Source of the DNA: Deltaproteobacteria bacterium
GTDB lineage: Bacteria; Bdellovibrionota; UBA1018; UBA923
Direction of reading: 5' to 3'
DNA length: 9,486 nucleotides
Assembly: GCA_016194725.1 (NCBI GenBank)
Contig: JACQAW010000231.1
Span: 1 to 9,486, forward strand
The translations under genes and the position numbers were made by a program. The notes under the pieces were generated by a model, which was not told the origin of the DNA, made no database searches, and saw only the letters and a list, made by a program, of their open reading frames with translations. Positions 1-7,046 of the stretch are shown here, piece after piece (position 1 is the stretch's first letter; each line of letters begins with the position of its first letter).

Positions 1-101
1 CAGGGGCGAGATGGGTGGGTTTTAGGCAGGGGGCATGAGGCAGGTGTTGGTCCATCCCATTCCCCATGCCTCCTGCCAAACTCCTACCCTTCTTGCCCCT
101 G
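1..101. repeat. ~100-bp imperfect palindrome downstream of msrB
   Basis: The left arm (1-50) and the reverse complement of the right arm (52-101) align without gaps and agree at 38 of 50 positions by hand count. The best blocks are CAGGGGC at 1-7 against GCCCCTG at 95-101, and GGCAGGNGGCATG at 25-37 against its complement at 65-77. The centre is near base 51, so the whole stretch could form one long hairpin. Several mismatches (arm positions 8, 17, 31) would be G-U pairs in a plus-strand transcript. It lies 15 bp past the msrB stop codon and has no U-tract, so it is not a classical intrinsic terminator. It could be a palindromic intergenic repeat, a small non-autonomous mobile element, or a transcript-end structure. 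It starts at the window edge, so its true left end is unknown. Confidence 0.7.
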
Positions 102-116
102 TGAATGGAGCCGGTC

Positions 117-521
117 TTATTTTTTACCGCGATCCAGTTTGAGCGACAGGGAATTTACGCAGTAGCGTTTCCCTGTAGGCTCGGGGCCGTCGTCGAAAAG
201 ATGACCCAGGTGACTGCCACAGCGCGAACACAGTATCTCCGTGCGCTGCATGCCGTGGCTGGAGTCCACCACCTGCTCGATATTGCCGGCTTTGAGCTCT
301 TCAAAAAAGCTGGGCCAGCCGCTGCCCGAGTCGTACTTGTCGTCGGAGGCGAAGAGCTCCAGGCCGCAGGCCCCGCACAAATAGGTGCCCTTGTCCTTGA
401 GGTGATAGTACTCGCCCGTACCCGGCCGCTCGGTGCCTTTTTCGCGAAGGACGCGGAACTGCTCGGGGGTGAGCCGGGTTTTCCAGTAAGCGTCAGATTT
501 GAGTTCTTCATCTTTTTTCAT
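117..521 (-). CDS. msrB: Peptide methionine-R-sulfoxide reductase MsrB
   Basis: This 134-residue enzyme reduces the R epimer of methionine sulfoxide in proteins, normally using thioredoxin. The full SelR/MsrB fold is present: zinc-binding cysteine pairs C49/C52 (CGAC) and C98/C101 (CSRC), the GWPSF motif at 68-72, the GSHLGHLFDDGP block at 102-113, and the catalytic cysteine C121 in RYCVNS. The catalytic position is Cys, not selenocysteine. Length fits stand-alone bacterial MsrB, and there is no signal peptide, so it should be cytoplasmic. The ATG overlaps the mnmA stop codon (ATGA at 518-521). A GAGGA Shine-Dalgarno-like stretch lies about 9 bases upstream inside the mnmA 3' end, which fits translational coupling. 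Identification rests on motif agreement along nearly the whole chain. Confidence 0.97.
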   Translation of the reverse strand: MKKDEELKSDAYWKTRLTPEQFRVLREKGTERPGTGEYYHLKDKGTYLCGACGLELFASDDKYDSGSGWPSFFEELKAGNIEQVVDSSHGMQRTEILCSRCGSHLGHLFDDGPEPTGKRYCVNSLSLKLDRGKK

Positions 522-1654
522 GAGTTTGGTTCCTCTGGCGGAATGGGCTTGTTCATCGCATGATAGCTTGGCCCAGCATCAGCAATCAGCGCGCCACCCA
601 GGCAAACCTCGCCCTCGTAAAAGACGACGGACTGCCGGGGCGTAACCGCACGCTGCGGCCTTGAAAACTCGACACGCACCACGCCAGCGTCAATGCCGGT
701 GATCGTGCATTCCTGATCGGGCTGGCGGTAACGAACTTTGGCCTTGCAGCGAAAGGGCAACGGACCGGGCGCCTGGCCCGAAACCCACGACGGCTCAGTG
801 GCTGTAAGGTAGTCGCAGTACAACGCCGGATGCAGCTCGCCGCGCTCGACAAAAACCGTGTTCGTCGCGATGTCTTTACCTACGACAAACCAGCGATCGC
901 CTTCGCCGCCCAGACCCAAGCCCCGGCGCTGACCCAGCGTGTAGTAGGCAGCGCCCGTATGCCGGCCCACTTTGCGGCCATCGAGATTGCGAAAATCGCC
1001 CTCATTTAGAGCCACGTACTGGCCCAGAAATTTCTTGAAATCCCTTTCGCCTATGAAGCAGATGCCCGTGCTGTCTTTCTTGTCATGCGTGGGCAACCCA
1101 TGTTGGCGCGCCAGCTCGCGCAGCTGGGGCTTTTGCATGTGCCCGATGGGAAACATCACCTTCGACAGGATGTCTTTATTGAGGGTGTAGACGAAGTAAC
1201 TCTGGTCCTTGCCGCCATCGGCACCTTTGAGAAGCACGTCACCGCCGAGGCCGCTTCCCTTTTGGCAGTAATGGCCGGTTGCCAGGTAATCGGCCTTGAG
1301 CTCGATGGCTTTTTTGAGGAAGACATTGAATTTTATTTCGCGATTGCAAAGCACGTCGGGGTTGGGAGTGTAACCCGCTTTGTATTCGGCCACGAACTGG
1401 GTAAAAACATTGTCCCAGTATTCCTGCACGAACTCGACGGCGTAATAAGGAATGTCGAGCTTCTCGCAAACCCGCACCACGTCGGCGTATTCGGCGGCCG
1501 ACGTGCAGACGCCCTGCTCGTCTTTTTCTTCCCAATTTTTCATGAACAGCCCAATGACCCGGTAGCCGGCCTGGCGCAGCAGCAGCGCGGCAACCGAGGA
1601 GTCCACGCCCCCCGACATCCCAACCACGACCGTTGTGGAAGCATTGCTATTCAT
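518..1654 (-). CDS. mnmA: tRNA-specific 2-thiouridylase MnmA
   Basis: MnmA adds sulfur to C2 of the wobble uridine (U34) in tRNA-Lys, tRNA-Glu and tRNA-Gln, using ATP to adenylate the base and a persulfide relayed from a cysteine desulfurase. The 378-residue protein has the PP-loop SGGVDSS at 14-20, the first catalytic cysteine C103 in NPDVLCNREIKF, the ATGHY block at 125-129, KDQSYF at 149-154, and the second cysteine C199 in DSTGICFIGERDF. It ends with the family's CLGGALI segment (351-357), followed by about 21 extra residues that run over the msrB start. I chose the ATG at 1654. A TTG six codons upstream (1672) is also open, but the family starts only a few residues before the PP-loop. 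No strong Shine-Dalgarno is visible. It is the first gene of a two-gene leftward unit with msrB. Confidence 0.97.
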   Translation of the reverse strand: MNSNASTTVVVGMSGGVDSSVAALLLRQAGYRVIGLFMKNWEEKDEQGVCTSAAEYADVVRVCEKLDIPYYAVEFVQEYWDNVFTQFVAEYKAGYTPNPDVLCNREIKFNVFLKKAIELKADYLATGHYCQKGSGLGGDVLLKGADGGKDQSYFVYTLNKDILSKVMFPIGHMQKPQLRELARQHGLPTHDKKDSTGICFIGERDFKKFLGQYVALNEGDFRNLDGRKVGRHTGAAYYTLGQRRGLGLGGEGDRWFVVGKDIATNTVFVERGELHPALYCDYLTATEPSWVSGQAPGPLPFRCKAKVRYRQPDQECTITGIDAGVVRVEFSRPQRAVTPRQSVVFYEGEVCLGGALIADAGPSYHAMNKPIPPEEPNS

Positions 1655-1700
1655 GGCGGCACCATAGCACAACTCGCCATTTGGGTTTACACTCTAGGCC

Positions 1701-2168
1701 ATGAACAGGTTTTTGGCTGTTTTAGCCGGTTTGAGCTGCACCCTCGCGTTACCCGCCTGCTCCCGCGTGCGTACGCAGGCTGAGCAGTACAACCTATGGA
1801 AAGTACGCTGTTACGAGCTGAGCGAGCTATTTGAGAAAAAGCTGCAGTTCCACCCCTACCACCCCATGGCCAATCATGATGCCGACCGCTGCAGCTCCAC
1901 AAACCCCGATTTTCACTGGGACGCCGACAAAAAGAACATGCACATCCTGGTCGCCAATTTCTTCTATCACTATGACATCGAGGTCCGGCGCAGGGCCCTT
2001 GACATGCTCGAGAGCTACCATTGCGAGCGCGACAACAACTGCCGCAAGCTTGCCCGGCTTTTTGATCAACACATTTCTTCGTCTTTGTCGATTCAGTCGC
2101 CGGAATGGAAGACCGAACTTCATCAGCGCGCGCGCGATTTTTATCGTTATCTCCTGACAAAACAATGA
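1701..2168 (+). CDS. Putative lipoprotein of unknown function
   Basis: I do not recognise the family of this 155-residue protein. The N-terminus is a clear lipoprotein signal: positive residue R3, hydrophobic stretch 4-18, and lipobox LPAC at 17-20 with C20 as the lipidated residue. The residues after it are S and R, with no aspartate at +2, so outer-membrane sorting is possible by the E. coli rule. The mature part is polar, probably helical, and has four more cysteines (C37, C64, C108, C114) that could form two disulfides in the periplasm. It is rich in His, Tyr and charged residues. It is transcribed away from mnmA across a gap of about 46 bp; a TACACT at 1688-1693 is a weak -10 candidate. 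It lies 22 bp before the next secreted-protein gene and may be co-transcribed with it. Confidence 0.8.
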   Translation: MNRFLAVLAGLSCTLALPACSRVRTQAEQYNLWKVRCYELSELFEKKLQFHPYHPMANHDADRCSSTNPDFHWDADKKNMHILVANFFYHYDIEVRRRALDMLESYHCERDNNCRKLARLFDQHISSSLSIQSPEWKTELHQRARDFYRYLLTKQ

Positions 2169-2190
2169 AACTTTTGTAGCTAATGGAATC

Positions 2191-2700
2191 ATGCGCGCCG
2201 CCTGCCTCGTGCTCCTGACCACACTGCTTTCACTACCTGCCGCGGCCTCCCAGCCGACAGCAGATTCGTTGTTTGAACGCATGGCTGGCCGGTGGCTGGG
2301 CACCGGCGAACGCACTCAAGCTATTTCGGGCCGCAAAACTCGCATCGATGCTCAAGTACAGGCCAGGGTGCAGGACAGCACGCTCTATTCCCATAGCGAA
2401 ATCACTGAAACGGCGGTCTCGGGCGCGGCGCGAAGTTACGTTCGCGAATACTGGATTCGCAAGGGAGTAAGTGGCAGCTACGAATTCGGGGTGGGTAACA
2501 AGGTTACTTCAGTGGGAACTTTCGACGGCACAACGTTGAGTGTTGAACAAACCCTTGGCCGCGAACCGGGATACATTATCCGATCGCGAACGGTTTTCGA
2601 CGAACAGGGCAGCCAGTACGACGAAAGTTTCTGTAATGGGCAAAAGGAGCTGGCTCGAACCCACATTGAGTATCGACTGGCAAACACCAGTAGCCTGTGA
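2191..2700 (+). CDS. Secreted protein of unknown function, lipocalin-like pattern
   Basis: This 169-residue protein starts with a Sec signal peptide: hydrophobic run 6-16, then an AAA-S cleavage site near residue 19. The mature part opens with a GRWLGTGERT pattern and continues as alternating hydrophobic/polar strands (YSHSEITETA, YVREYWIRKG, SYEFGVGNKV, GYIIRSRTVF). That is reminiscent of small beta-barrel, lipocalin-type or DUF1579-type proteins, in which a G-x-W near the start closes the barrel. The resemblance is an impression from sequence pattern and not a family assignment. A GGAA lies only 2 bases before the ATG, so the ribosome site is poor and translation may depend on the upstream lipoprotein gene. 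It converges with the OPT gene, and a hexamer repeat tract begins right after its stop codon. Confidence 0.75.
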   Translation: MRAACLVLLTTLLSLPAAASQPTADSLFERMAGRWLGTGERTQAISGRKTRIDAQVQARVQDSTLYSHSEITETAVSGAARSYVREYWIRKGVSGSYEFGVGNKVTSVGTFDGTTLSVEQTLGREPGYIIRSRTVFDEQGSQYDESFCNGQKELARTHIEYRLANTSSL

Positions 2701-2786
2701 CCCGTAACCCGTGAACAGCACCCGTGCCAGTCCCTGGCCCGGTGCCGAAACCGGTCCCCGTTCCGGTTCTGTTGACCGGTGGCGGT
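2701..2786. repeat. Degenerate hexanucleotide tandem repeat (NCCSGT)
   Basis: Between the stop codons of two convergent genes the sequence breaks into about 14 units of mostly 6 bases. Examples are CCCGTA, ACCCGT, ACCCGT, GCCAGT, CCCGGT, ACCGGT, CCCCGT, TCCGGT and GACCGGT, with two 7-base units and a few degraded ones. In one plus frame (2724-2798) it would read as alternating Pro-Val (VPVPGPVPKPVPVPV), but that frame has no start codon and opens only at 2715. The ACCGG/CCGGT units are complementary to one another, so several mutually exclusive small hairpins are possible (e.g. 2750-2767 and 2763-2779). It may be a slippage-generated satellite or a decayed spacer. No U-tract marks a clear terminator. 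Confidence 0.65.
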
Positions 2787-2797
2787 TATCGGGTGGT

Positions 2798-4660
2798 TTA
2801 AATAACTCCGGCTGAGCTGAGGAGCGCGACAACAATTCCCATCAGCGACTCGCCGGCAATCAGCCCCGAGGCGACCGGAATGACGAAACGTTCGGCCATG
2901 ACCGGATTTCTTTTTTCGTAACCGATCGCGATTACGGCTCCGATGAACATCGAGAGCGAGTTGAAAAAGGGAATGACCATTGAAAGCCCAAGGCCCATGG
3001 GCGATGGCAGGTATTTCGCGGCTTTGGGAAACGCCAGCTCGAGCAGCGGAAGAATAATTCCGAGCGCGCCTCCGATTAGAATCGCAATCCGGGCGGTAGG
3101 ATGCAGGGCATGCAACCCGCTTCCCAGCAGCCGCGCCACGGCGGCCCACACCTGGGCGCTCGGTGCCGGCCATTTGTCGGTGCCCAGCGACGCGGCGTCG
3201 GGAACCAGAAGATAGAATGCGGGAACGACTACCAGGGTACCAGCGAAAATGCCCACGAACTGCGCCAGGAACTGTTTGCGCGGGTTGGCGCCCAGCAAAT
3301 ACCCGCTCTTGAGATCTGTAAGCAGATCGGCACTCGAGCCTGCGGCTCCGGCCGTCACGCTGGCTGTCATCAGATTGGTCACCAGATTGGCTGGAGAAAT
3401 GGCGCCGAAGAAAAGCTGCGTCACCTTGCCCATCGCCCCAATGGGAGTGATGTCCGACTCGCCTGTCGCGCGGCACGCCACCACCGAAAGAAAGAAAGTC
3501 ATGATGACGGAAAACACGCCCATCCAGATGGTCGTGCCGAACGAATGATAAAGCACGGCCACGCAGCCCATTCCCGAAAGAATGGTGCCGGTCAAAAACC
3601 AGGTGCTGGGCACCTCGATGCGCTCCATCGGATCGTCTTTGCGCTGTTTGGTTTCTCCGCCTCCGAACAACTCGCCGAGGCCGCTGAACGCGCGTGCGAT
3701 CGTGCGCCACTGCAACACGAACTGCAGCATGCCCGAGGTGACCATGATCGCGGCCCCGCCCCAGGTGCTCCACGCCACAATCGCGCGGTAGCCCATCTTG
3801 GCCGGGTCGCCACTGATTGCGCCCAGGTGCACCATCCACGGAGCCAGGATGGCGTAATTCACCGTGGCGCCAAACAGCATCGACCAGCACACCTTCCAGC
3901 CCATGATGGCACCGGCGGCGATCATGATGGTGCTCATCTCGAACGAAAGCGTCCATTTGATCAGCGGAATGCCCATCAACGTCGCTTTCGAAGCGCCCGG
4001 AAACAATCCGACGTTGCTGGGAAAGTTGAGAAACGCGGGTTTGCCGGCATCGCGGCACCACGTGATGATCGCGCCAACCAGGCCCGATAACCCAAGCGCG
4101 CGCGCCTTTTGCGAGGCTACCTTGCCCTTGGAGTGCAGGCTTTTCAATGTCTCTGCAGCCGCGATGCCGCTGGGAAACCTGAGCTGCTCGACGTTGATCA
4201 TCTGCCGCTTCATGGGAATGGCCATGAAAACCCCGAGCGACGCGAGAAAAAATGTCCACCACGCCAGCACCGGCCAGGGAATATGATGGCCGGTCACGAT
4301 CAGGTACGCGGAAATGGCCGACACCATGGTGCCGCCCGTCGAATAGCCCGCACTGCTGGCCGTGGACTGCATGCAGTTGTTTTCCAGGATCGACATCTCG
4401 GTTTTAAACAGCTTTGGAAATGCGCCCATGAGCGACTTGTAGATCGCAAAAGAAAGAATGCACGCGGTAATGGCCACTCCCAGGGCCCAGCCCGTCTTGA
4501 GCCCGACGTAAAGATTCGAGAGCGACATCACTCCACCCAGCACCGAGCCCATGACCAGGGCCCTGAGTGTCAGCTGCGGCATGGTGTCGCCCTGGTAAAC
4601 GGTCTTATACCATTCCAATTCCACGTCTTCTGCCTTGGGTGCCTTCGAGGTTTTGCTCAT
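2798..4660 (-). CDS. OPT-family oligopeptide transporter permease
   Basis: This 620-residue polytopic inner-membrane protein belongs to the oligopeptide transporter (OPT) family, which imports short peptides or metal chelates, usually with protons. Recognisable family blocks in order are SLSNLYVGLKTGW (46-58), ILENNCMQSTASSAG (91-105), LRFPSGIAAAETLKS (160-174), GESDITPIGAMGK (400-412) and DLKSGYLLGANPRKQ (449-463). Many hydrophobic segments lie between them, and residues 335-350 form a charged cytoplasmic-type loop. The length is normal for bacterial members, and both ends look intact. It starts at the ATG at 4660 with only a weak GAGA-type ribosome site. It lies 42 bp after cheX on the same strand, but a hairpin with a T-run between them hints at a separate unit. 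The substrate cannot be told from the sequence. Confidence 0.93.
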   Translation of the reverse strand: MSKTSKAPKAEDVELEWYKTVYQGDTMPQLTLRALVMGSVLGGVMSLSNLYVGLKTGWALGVAITACILSFAIYKSLMGAFPKLFKTEMSILENNCMQSTASSAGYSTGGTMVSAISAYLIVTGHHIPWPVLAWWTFFLASLGVFMAIPMKRQMINVEQLRFPSGIAAAETLKSLHSKGKVASQKARALGLSGLVGAIITWCRDAGKPAFLNFPSNVGLFPGASKATLMGIPLIKWTLSFEMSTIMIAAGAIMGWKVCWSMLFGATVNYAILAPWMVHLGAISGDPAKMGYRAIVAWSTWGGAAIMVTSGMLQFVLQWRTIARAFSGLGELFGGGETKQRKDDPMERIEVPSTWFLTGTILSGMGCVAVLYHSFGTTIWMGVFSVIMTFFLSVVACRATGESDITPIGAMGKVTQLFFGAISPANLVTNLMTASVTAGAAGSSADLLTDLKSGYLLGANPRKQFLAQFVGIFAGTLVVVPAFYLLVPDAASLGTDKWPAPSAQVWAAVARLLGSGLHALHPTARIAILIGGALGIILPLLELAFPKAAKYLPSPMGLGLSMVIPFFNSLSMFIGAVIAIGYEKRNPVMAERFVIPVASGLIAGESLMGIVVALLSSAGVI

Positions 4661-4677
4661 GGCTGAATTCTCTAACG

Positions 4678-4698
4678 AAAAATGCTATAATGCCAGCA
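4678..4698 (-). terminator. Weak intrinsic-terminator-like hairpin after cheX
   Basis: On the minus strand, just past the cheX stop codon, TGCTG (4698-4694) can pair with TAGCA (4687-4683) around a 6-base loop, followed by five T residues (4682-4678). The stem is only 5 bp including one G-T pair, so termination would be inefficient. It would fit the end of the chemotaxis operon with some read-through into the OPT gene. Confidence 0.3.
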
Positions 4699-4702
4699 CG
4701 GA

Positions 4703-5224
4703 TTACTTCTTTTCCTCGGCAACCGGGCCCTGAGGCTGCTGCGGATAGGTGCAGATCTCAAGAAAAAACTCACCCAGATCTGATGAGAACGGCAGTACGA
4801 TCGTCGGCGTTTCCGAAACGTGGCGCGAGGTCATGTTCTCGCCTCGAATGACGGTGGGGATAGCCATGTGCAGGGTAAAACCCTGCGCGTTGAGCACGCG
4901 CTTGGCGTGCCCGAAAATAATATTGAGCAGCTCGGCCGCGCCGTCTTCAAGGTCGCGCGACAGGTCGGTGTATTTTTCGCCCAGCATGCGGTTCATCAGC
5001 CCCAGAAATACCGGTTTAGGATAGCACACCGAAATCGTCCCAGTGAAGCTTGGGCTGGTGATGCCAAGAATGGCCGCGATGGAAAAAGTGCGCTCGGGCT
5101 CGTTGCTCTGACCCTTGAAATAAGGCTTCATGGGCTTGGCTTCGGTGGAGCACTGCACCTTCAGCGTATTGGCGGTTCCATCTATGAACGGCTTGAAAAA
5201 ATTTACGTTTACGCTCACACTCAT
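4703..5224 (-). CDS. cheX: Chemotaxis phosphatase CheX
   Basis: CheX-type phosphatases remove the phosphate from phospho-CheY and so reset the chemotaxis signal in bacteria without CheZ. The 173-residue protein matches the CheX layout. It begins with the short N-terminal MSVSVNVNFFKPFIDG stretch. A core helix carries the E-x-x-N catalytic motif (E98, N101 in AAELLNIIFGHAK), including the family's G105 and K108. Beta strands around 118-127 and 140-146 and a GEFFLEI strand near 151-157 follow. Residues 160-173 are a short hydrophilic tail. An upstream start at 5284 would overlap the HD-GYP gene. I prefer the ATG at 5224 because an AAGGA Shine-Dalgarno (5230-5234) sits 5 bases before it and because it gives a family-like N-terminus. 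It lies 10 bp after the HD-GYP stop codon. Confidence 0.88.
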   Translation of the reverse strand: MSVSVNVNFFKPFIDGTANTLKVQCSTEAKPMKPYFKGQSNEPERTFSIAAILGITSPSFTGTISVCYPKPVFLGLMNRMLGEKYTDLSRDLEDGAAELLNIIFGHAKRVLNAQGFTLHMAIPTVIRGENMTSRHVSETPTIVLPFSSDLGEFFLEICTYPQQPQGPVAEEKK

Positions 5225-5234
5225 GAGAATCCTT

Positions 5235-6632
5235 TTACTGTTTCGGGAAAAGACCCAATACTTTTTTGACCAGCTCGGGGTCAACCATCACATTGCGTCC
5301 GTTTTCCAGCATGCCAAGACGAAATTTCTCGAAATGCTCTTCGGGCGTCATCGCCGCCTGGCCCTGGACAAAACGGGTAAGATAGTCAAAGTGATCGGCC
5401 AGGGTGACGATCTGCGCGTCTTTTGAAATCCCTGCCTTCACCATGGCCGCGGGATATCCGGAAGTATCGAAATACTCATGGTGCTGGTACACGGCTTTCA
5501 TTACCGGCCCCATCACCGTCAGCTTGTGCTCTTTCATGACGGCCACGGTGGCATCGACGTGCTTTTGGTAGAGCACGGCGTCCTCTTCATTGTGGTGAGC
5601 CACAGGCTTCAATACCACCTGCTCCGGAACATCGACCAGTCCGATGTCGTGCAGCAGCCCGGCCAGGGCAATGTCGGCTGGCGTGCCCACCTCCAGCGCA
5701 ATCGAAAACAGCGCGCCGTAGATGGCGGTATTGATGACGTGCGAATAGCTGTCTTCCATTTCGCCCATCATGGATAAGATTTGAAACCGCAGCTCGTGCG
5801 GCGGAAAATCGAGGATGTAGCGCTGTACCGCGGACTGTAAATCTTCGACGGTCTTCTGGCCCTCTTCGATCGAAATGGCGCCACCGGCCTGAAACATTCC
5901 GCCCAGCAGGCGGCGCGTCTCGTCTTCGAGGCGGTGCCGGCGTTCGGTCATGCTCATCTTGGCTGCGGGGTCCACCTGCTTCGTGCCGGCAGTGGCATAG
6001 TCATAGAAAGCCGGCAGGTCCTCGACCTGCACATAAACAGATGAAATGCGGTGGCTGCGCAGCTTTTCAAGATGCGCCCCGGTGAATATCACCTCTTCGT
6101 TCAGAAAATGCACGTACTTGTGGTTCACGGGCAGATAGATGGCGATCTTGCAGGGCAGCTCGGCGCCCACTCGAATATCCGCCATCCGCACGGGCCGGTA
6201 TGCCTTGACGATTCCGTTGGTGAGCTTGTTCAAGGCGATGAAAACCCCACGCCTCAACGCACCCGCCTCCATGGGAAAAAGATACGCGTCGTTGAAGCCG
6301 TTCTTCACCAGCGCCTTGCGATTGTAGTTGCGGCGATTGCGGCAGACGCAGAACATCTGGGCGTTGGGGAAGGTCATCCGAATCGTCTGCGCGATCTCGT
6401 CCAGCGACACCGCCGTCTTGGATTCCCCGCAGATCAGCAAATCAGGCGTGAACTTGCCGCCGCCGCTGGCCGCCGACTCGATTGCGCCCGAGGCCAGCTT
6501 GTTCAGGTCCATGTCGATGTGCTCGACGCGGCAGTATTCGAAAACGTGGGACAACGAGTTGAGCTCGTCGGGGTCAAGCCCTACGGTCAACAGACTGATC
6601 GAGGAAGTCGCGATTTTCTCGGCGCGTGCCAC
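5235..6632 (-). CDS. HD-GYP domain protein with degenerate receiver domain
   Basis: HD-GYP proteins hydrolyse the second messenger cyclic-di-GMP. This 465-residue cytoplasmic protein has three parts. Residues 10-135 look like a CheY-type receiver, but the phospho-acceptor aspartate is replaced by G69 (PDLLICG) and the conserved lysine near 119 is F (YLFPM), so phosphorylation is unlikely. Residues 147-212 resemble the small beta-rich domain often found before HD-GYP domains. Residues 290-462 form the HD-GYP domain: H298, HD at 328-329 (LLHDIG), H358, HHE at 384-386, GYP at 392-394 and D413 in LADHFD. The metal ligands are thus kept, while the usual HDIGK lysine is L332 and D-G-S-G-Y-P reads D-T-S-G-Y-P. 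D294 sits where trinuclear enzymes have a glutamate. It starts with GTG (6632) after a poor ribosome site, 19 bp past cheY. Activity is inferred and untested. Confidence 0.9.
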   Translation of the reverse strand: MARAEKIATSSISLLTVGLDPDELNSLSHVFEYCRVEHIDMDLNKLASGAIESAASGGGKFTPDLLICGESKTAVSLDEIAQTIRMTFPNAQMFCVCRNRRNYNRKALVKNGFNDAYLFPMEAGALRRGVFIALNKLTNGIVKAYRPVRMADIRVGAELPCKIAIYLPVNHKYVHFLNEEVIFTGAHLEKLRSHRISSVYVQVEDLPAFYDYATAGTKQVDPAAKMSMTERRHRLEDETRRLLGGMFQAGGAISIEEGQKTVEDLQSAVQRYILDFPPHELRFQILSMMGEMEDSYSHVINTAIYGALFSIALEVGTPADIALAGLLHDIGLVDVPEQVVLKPVAHHNEEDAVLYQKHVDATVAVMKEHKLTVMGPVMKAVYQHHEYFDTSGYPAAMVKAGISKDAQIVTLADHFDYLTRFVQGQAAMTPEEHFEKFRLGMLENGRNVMVDPELVKKVLGLFPKQ

Positions 6633-6651
6633 TTGTGTACCGTGTTTTCAG

Positions 6652-7044
6652 CTAACTGCGTTTTTTGTGAATCGCTTCCAGTTTTTCGGTCAGCGTTTGA
6701 GCATTGAAGGGCTTGACGATGTAGTTGTCCACGCCCGCCTTCACGGCTTCGCTGACCTGAGCGGCCTCGGCTTCGGCAGTGACGAGCAGAAAGGGCATCG
6801 CCTTGTGGCGGGCATCGGCACGCACCCGCTTGAGCAGATCCAGGCCTGTAAGATGCGGCATGTTCCAGTCCGAGATCACCAGGCCGATGGGCTTGATTTC
6901 GGTGTTGATCAAGGCCCAGGCCTTTTCGCCGTCGGCGGCTTCGGTAATGTCGGTGAGTCCAAGATCCGTACAGATTTTCATGACGAGCTTTCGCATCGTC
7001 GTCATATCGTCGACGACTAACACTCTGGTTTTCGGGTCAAACAC
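6652..7044 (-). CDS. cheY: Chemotaxis response regulator CheY
   Basis: This single-domain receiver of 130 residues carries the phosphoryl signal from CheA to the motor or another output. All switch residues are present: acidic pair D12/D13 (VVDDMTTMRK), phospho-acceptor D59 (ISDWNMP), T89 (VTAEAEAAQ) and K111 (IVKPF). The ISDWNMP and VTAEA stretches match classical enterobacterial-type CheY closely, so a true CheY is more likely than a generic receiver. The aromatic switch position near 108 is Y (DNYIVKP). Translation starts at a GTG (7044): a perfect AGGAGG (7051-7056, on the minus strand) lies 6 bases upstream, inside the last codons of the receptor gene. The receptor stop codon is only 2 bp away, which points to tight co-translation. 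Confidence 0.96.
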   Translation of the reverse strand: MFDPKTRVLVVDDMTTMRKLVMKICTDLGLTDITEAADGEKAWALINTEIKPIGLVISDWNMPHLTGLDLLKRVRADARHKAMPFLLVTAEAEAAQVSEAVKAGVDNYIVKPFNAQTLTEKLEAIHKKRS

Positions 7045-7046
7045 GA

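Noticed and set aside
105..563. Plus-strand open frame opposite msrB
   Set aside because: It is antisense to a gene whose zinc and catalytic residues are all intact.
1655..1672. Upstream TTG start for mnmA
   Set aside because: It would add six residues (MCYGAA) not expected in the family; the ATG at 1654 places the PP-loop at the usual distance from the N-terminus.
2715..2801. Pro-Val repeat reading frame in the convergent gap
   Set aside because: A stop codon at 2712-2714 precedes it, it has no supported start or ribosome site, and the Pro-Val pattern follows automatically from a 6-base CC-GT repeat.
3101..4090. Plus-strand open frame of 329 codons opposite the OPT gene
   Set aside because: The composition is low-hydrophobic and rich in His, Arg, Gln and Ala, typical of an antisense frame of a membrane protein.
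2478..4262. Long minus-strand open frame (594 codons) over the OPT gene and the 2191-2700 gene
   Set aside because: It is rich in Arg, His, Gly and Ser with no membrane or domain pattern, and it overlaps the OPT gene in another frame, where all family motifs read correctly.
5225..5284. Longer N-terminus for cheX
   Set aside because: It would overlap the HD-GYP 3' end by about 50 bases, has no family resemblance, and ignores the AAGGA site directly before the ATG at 5224.
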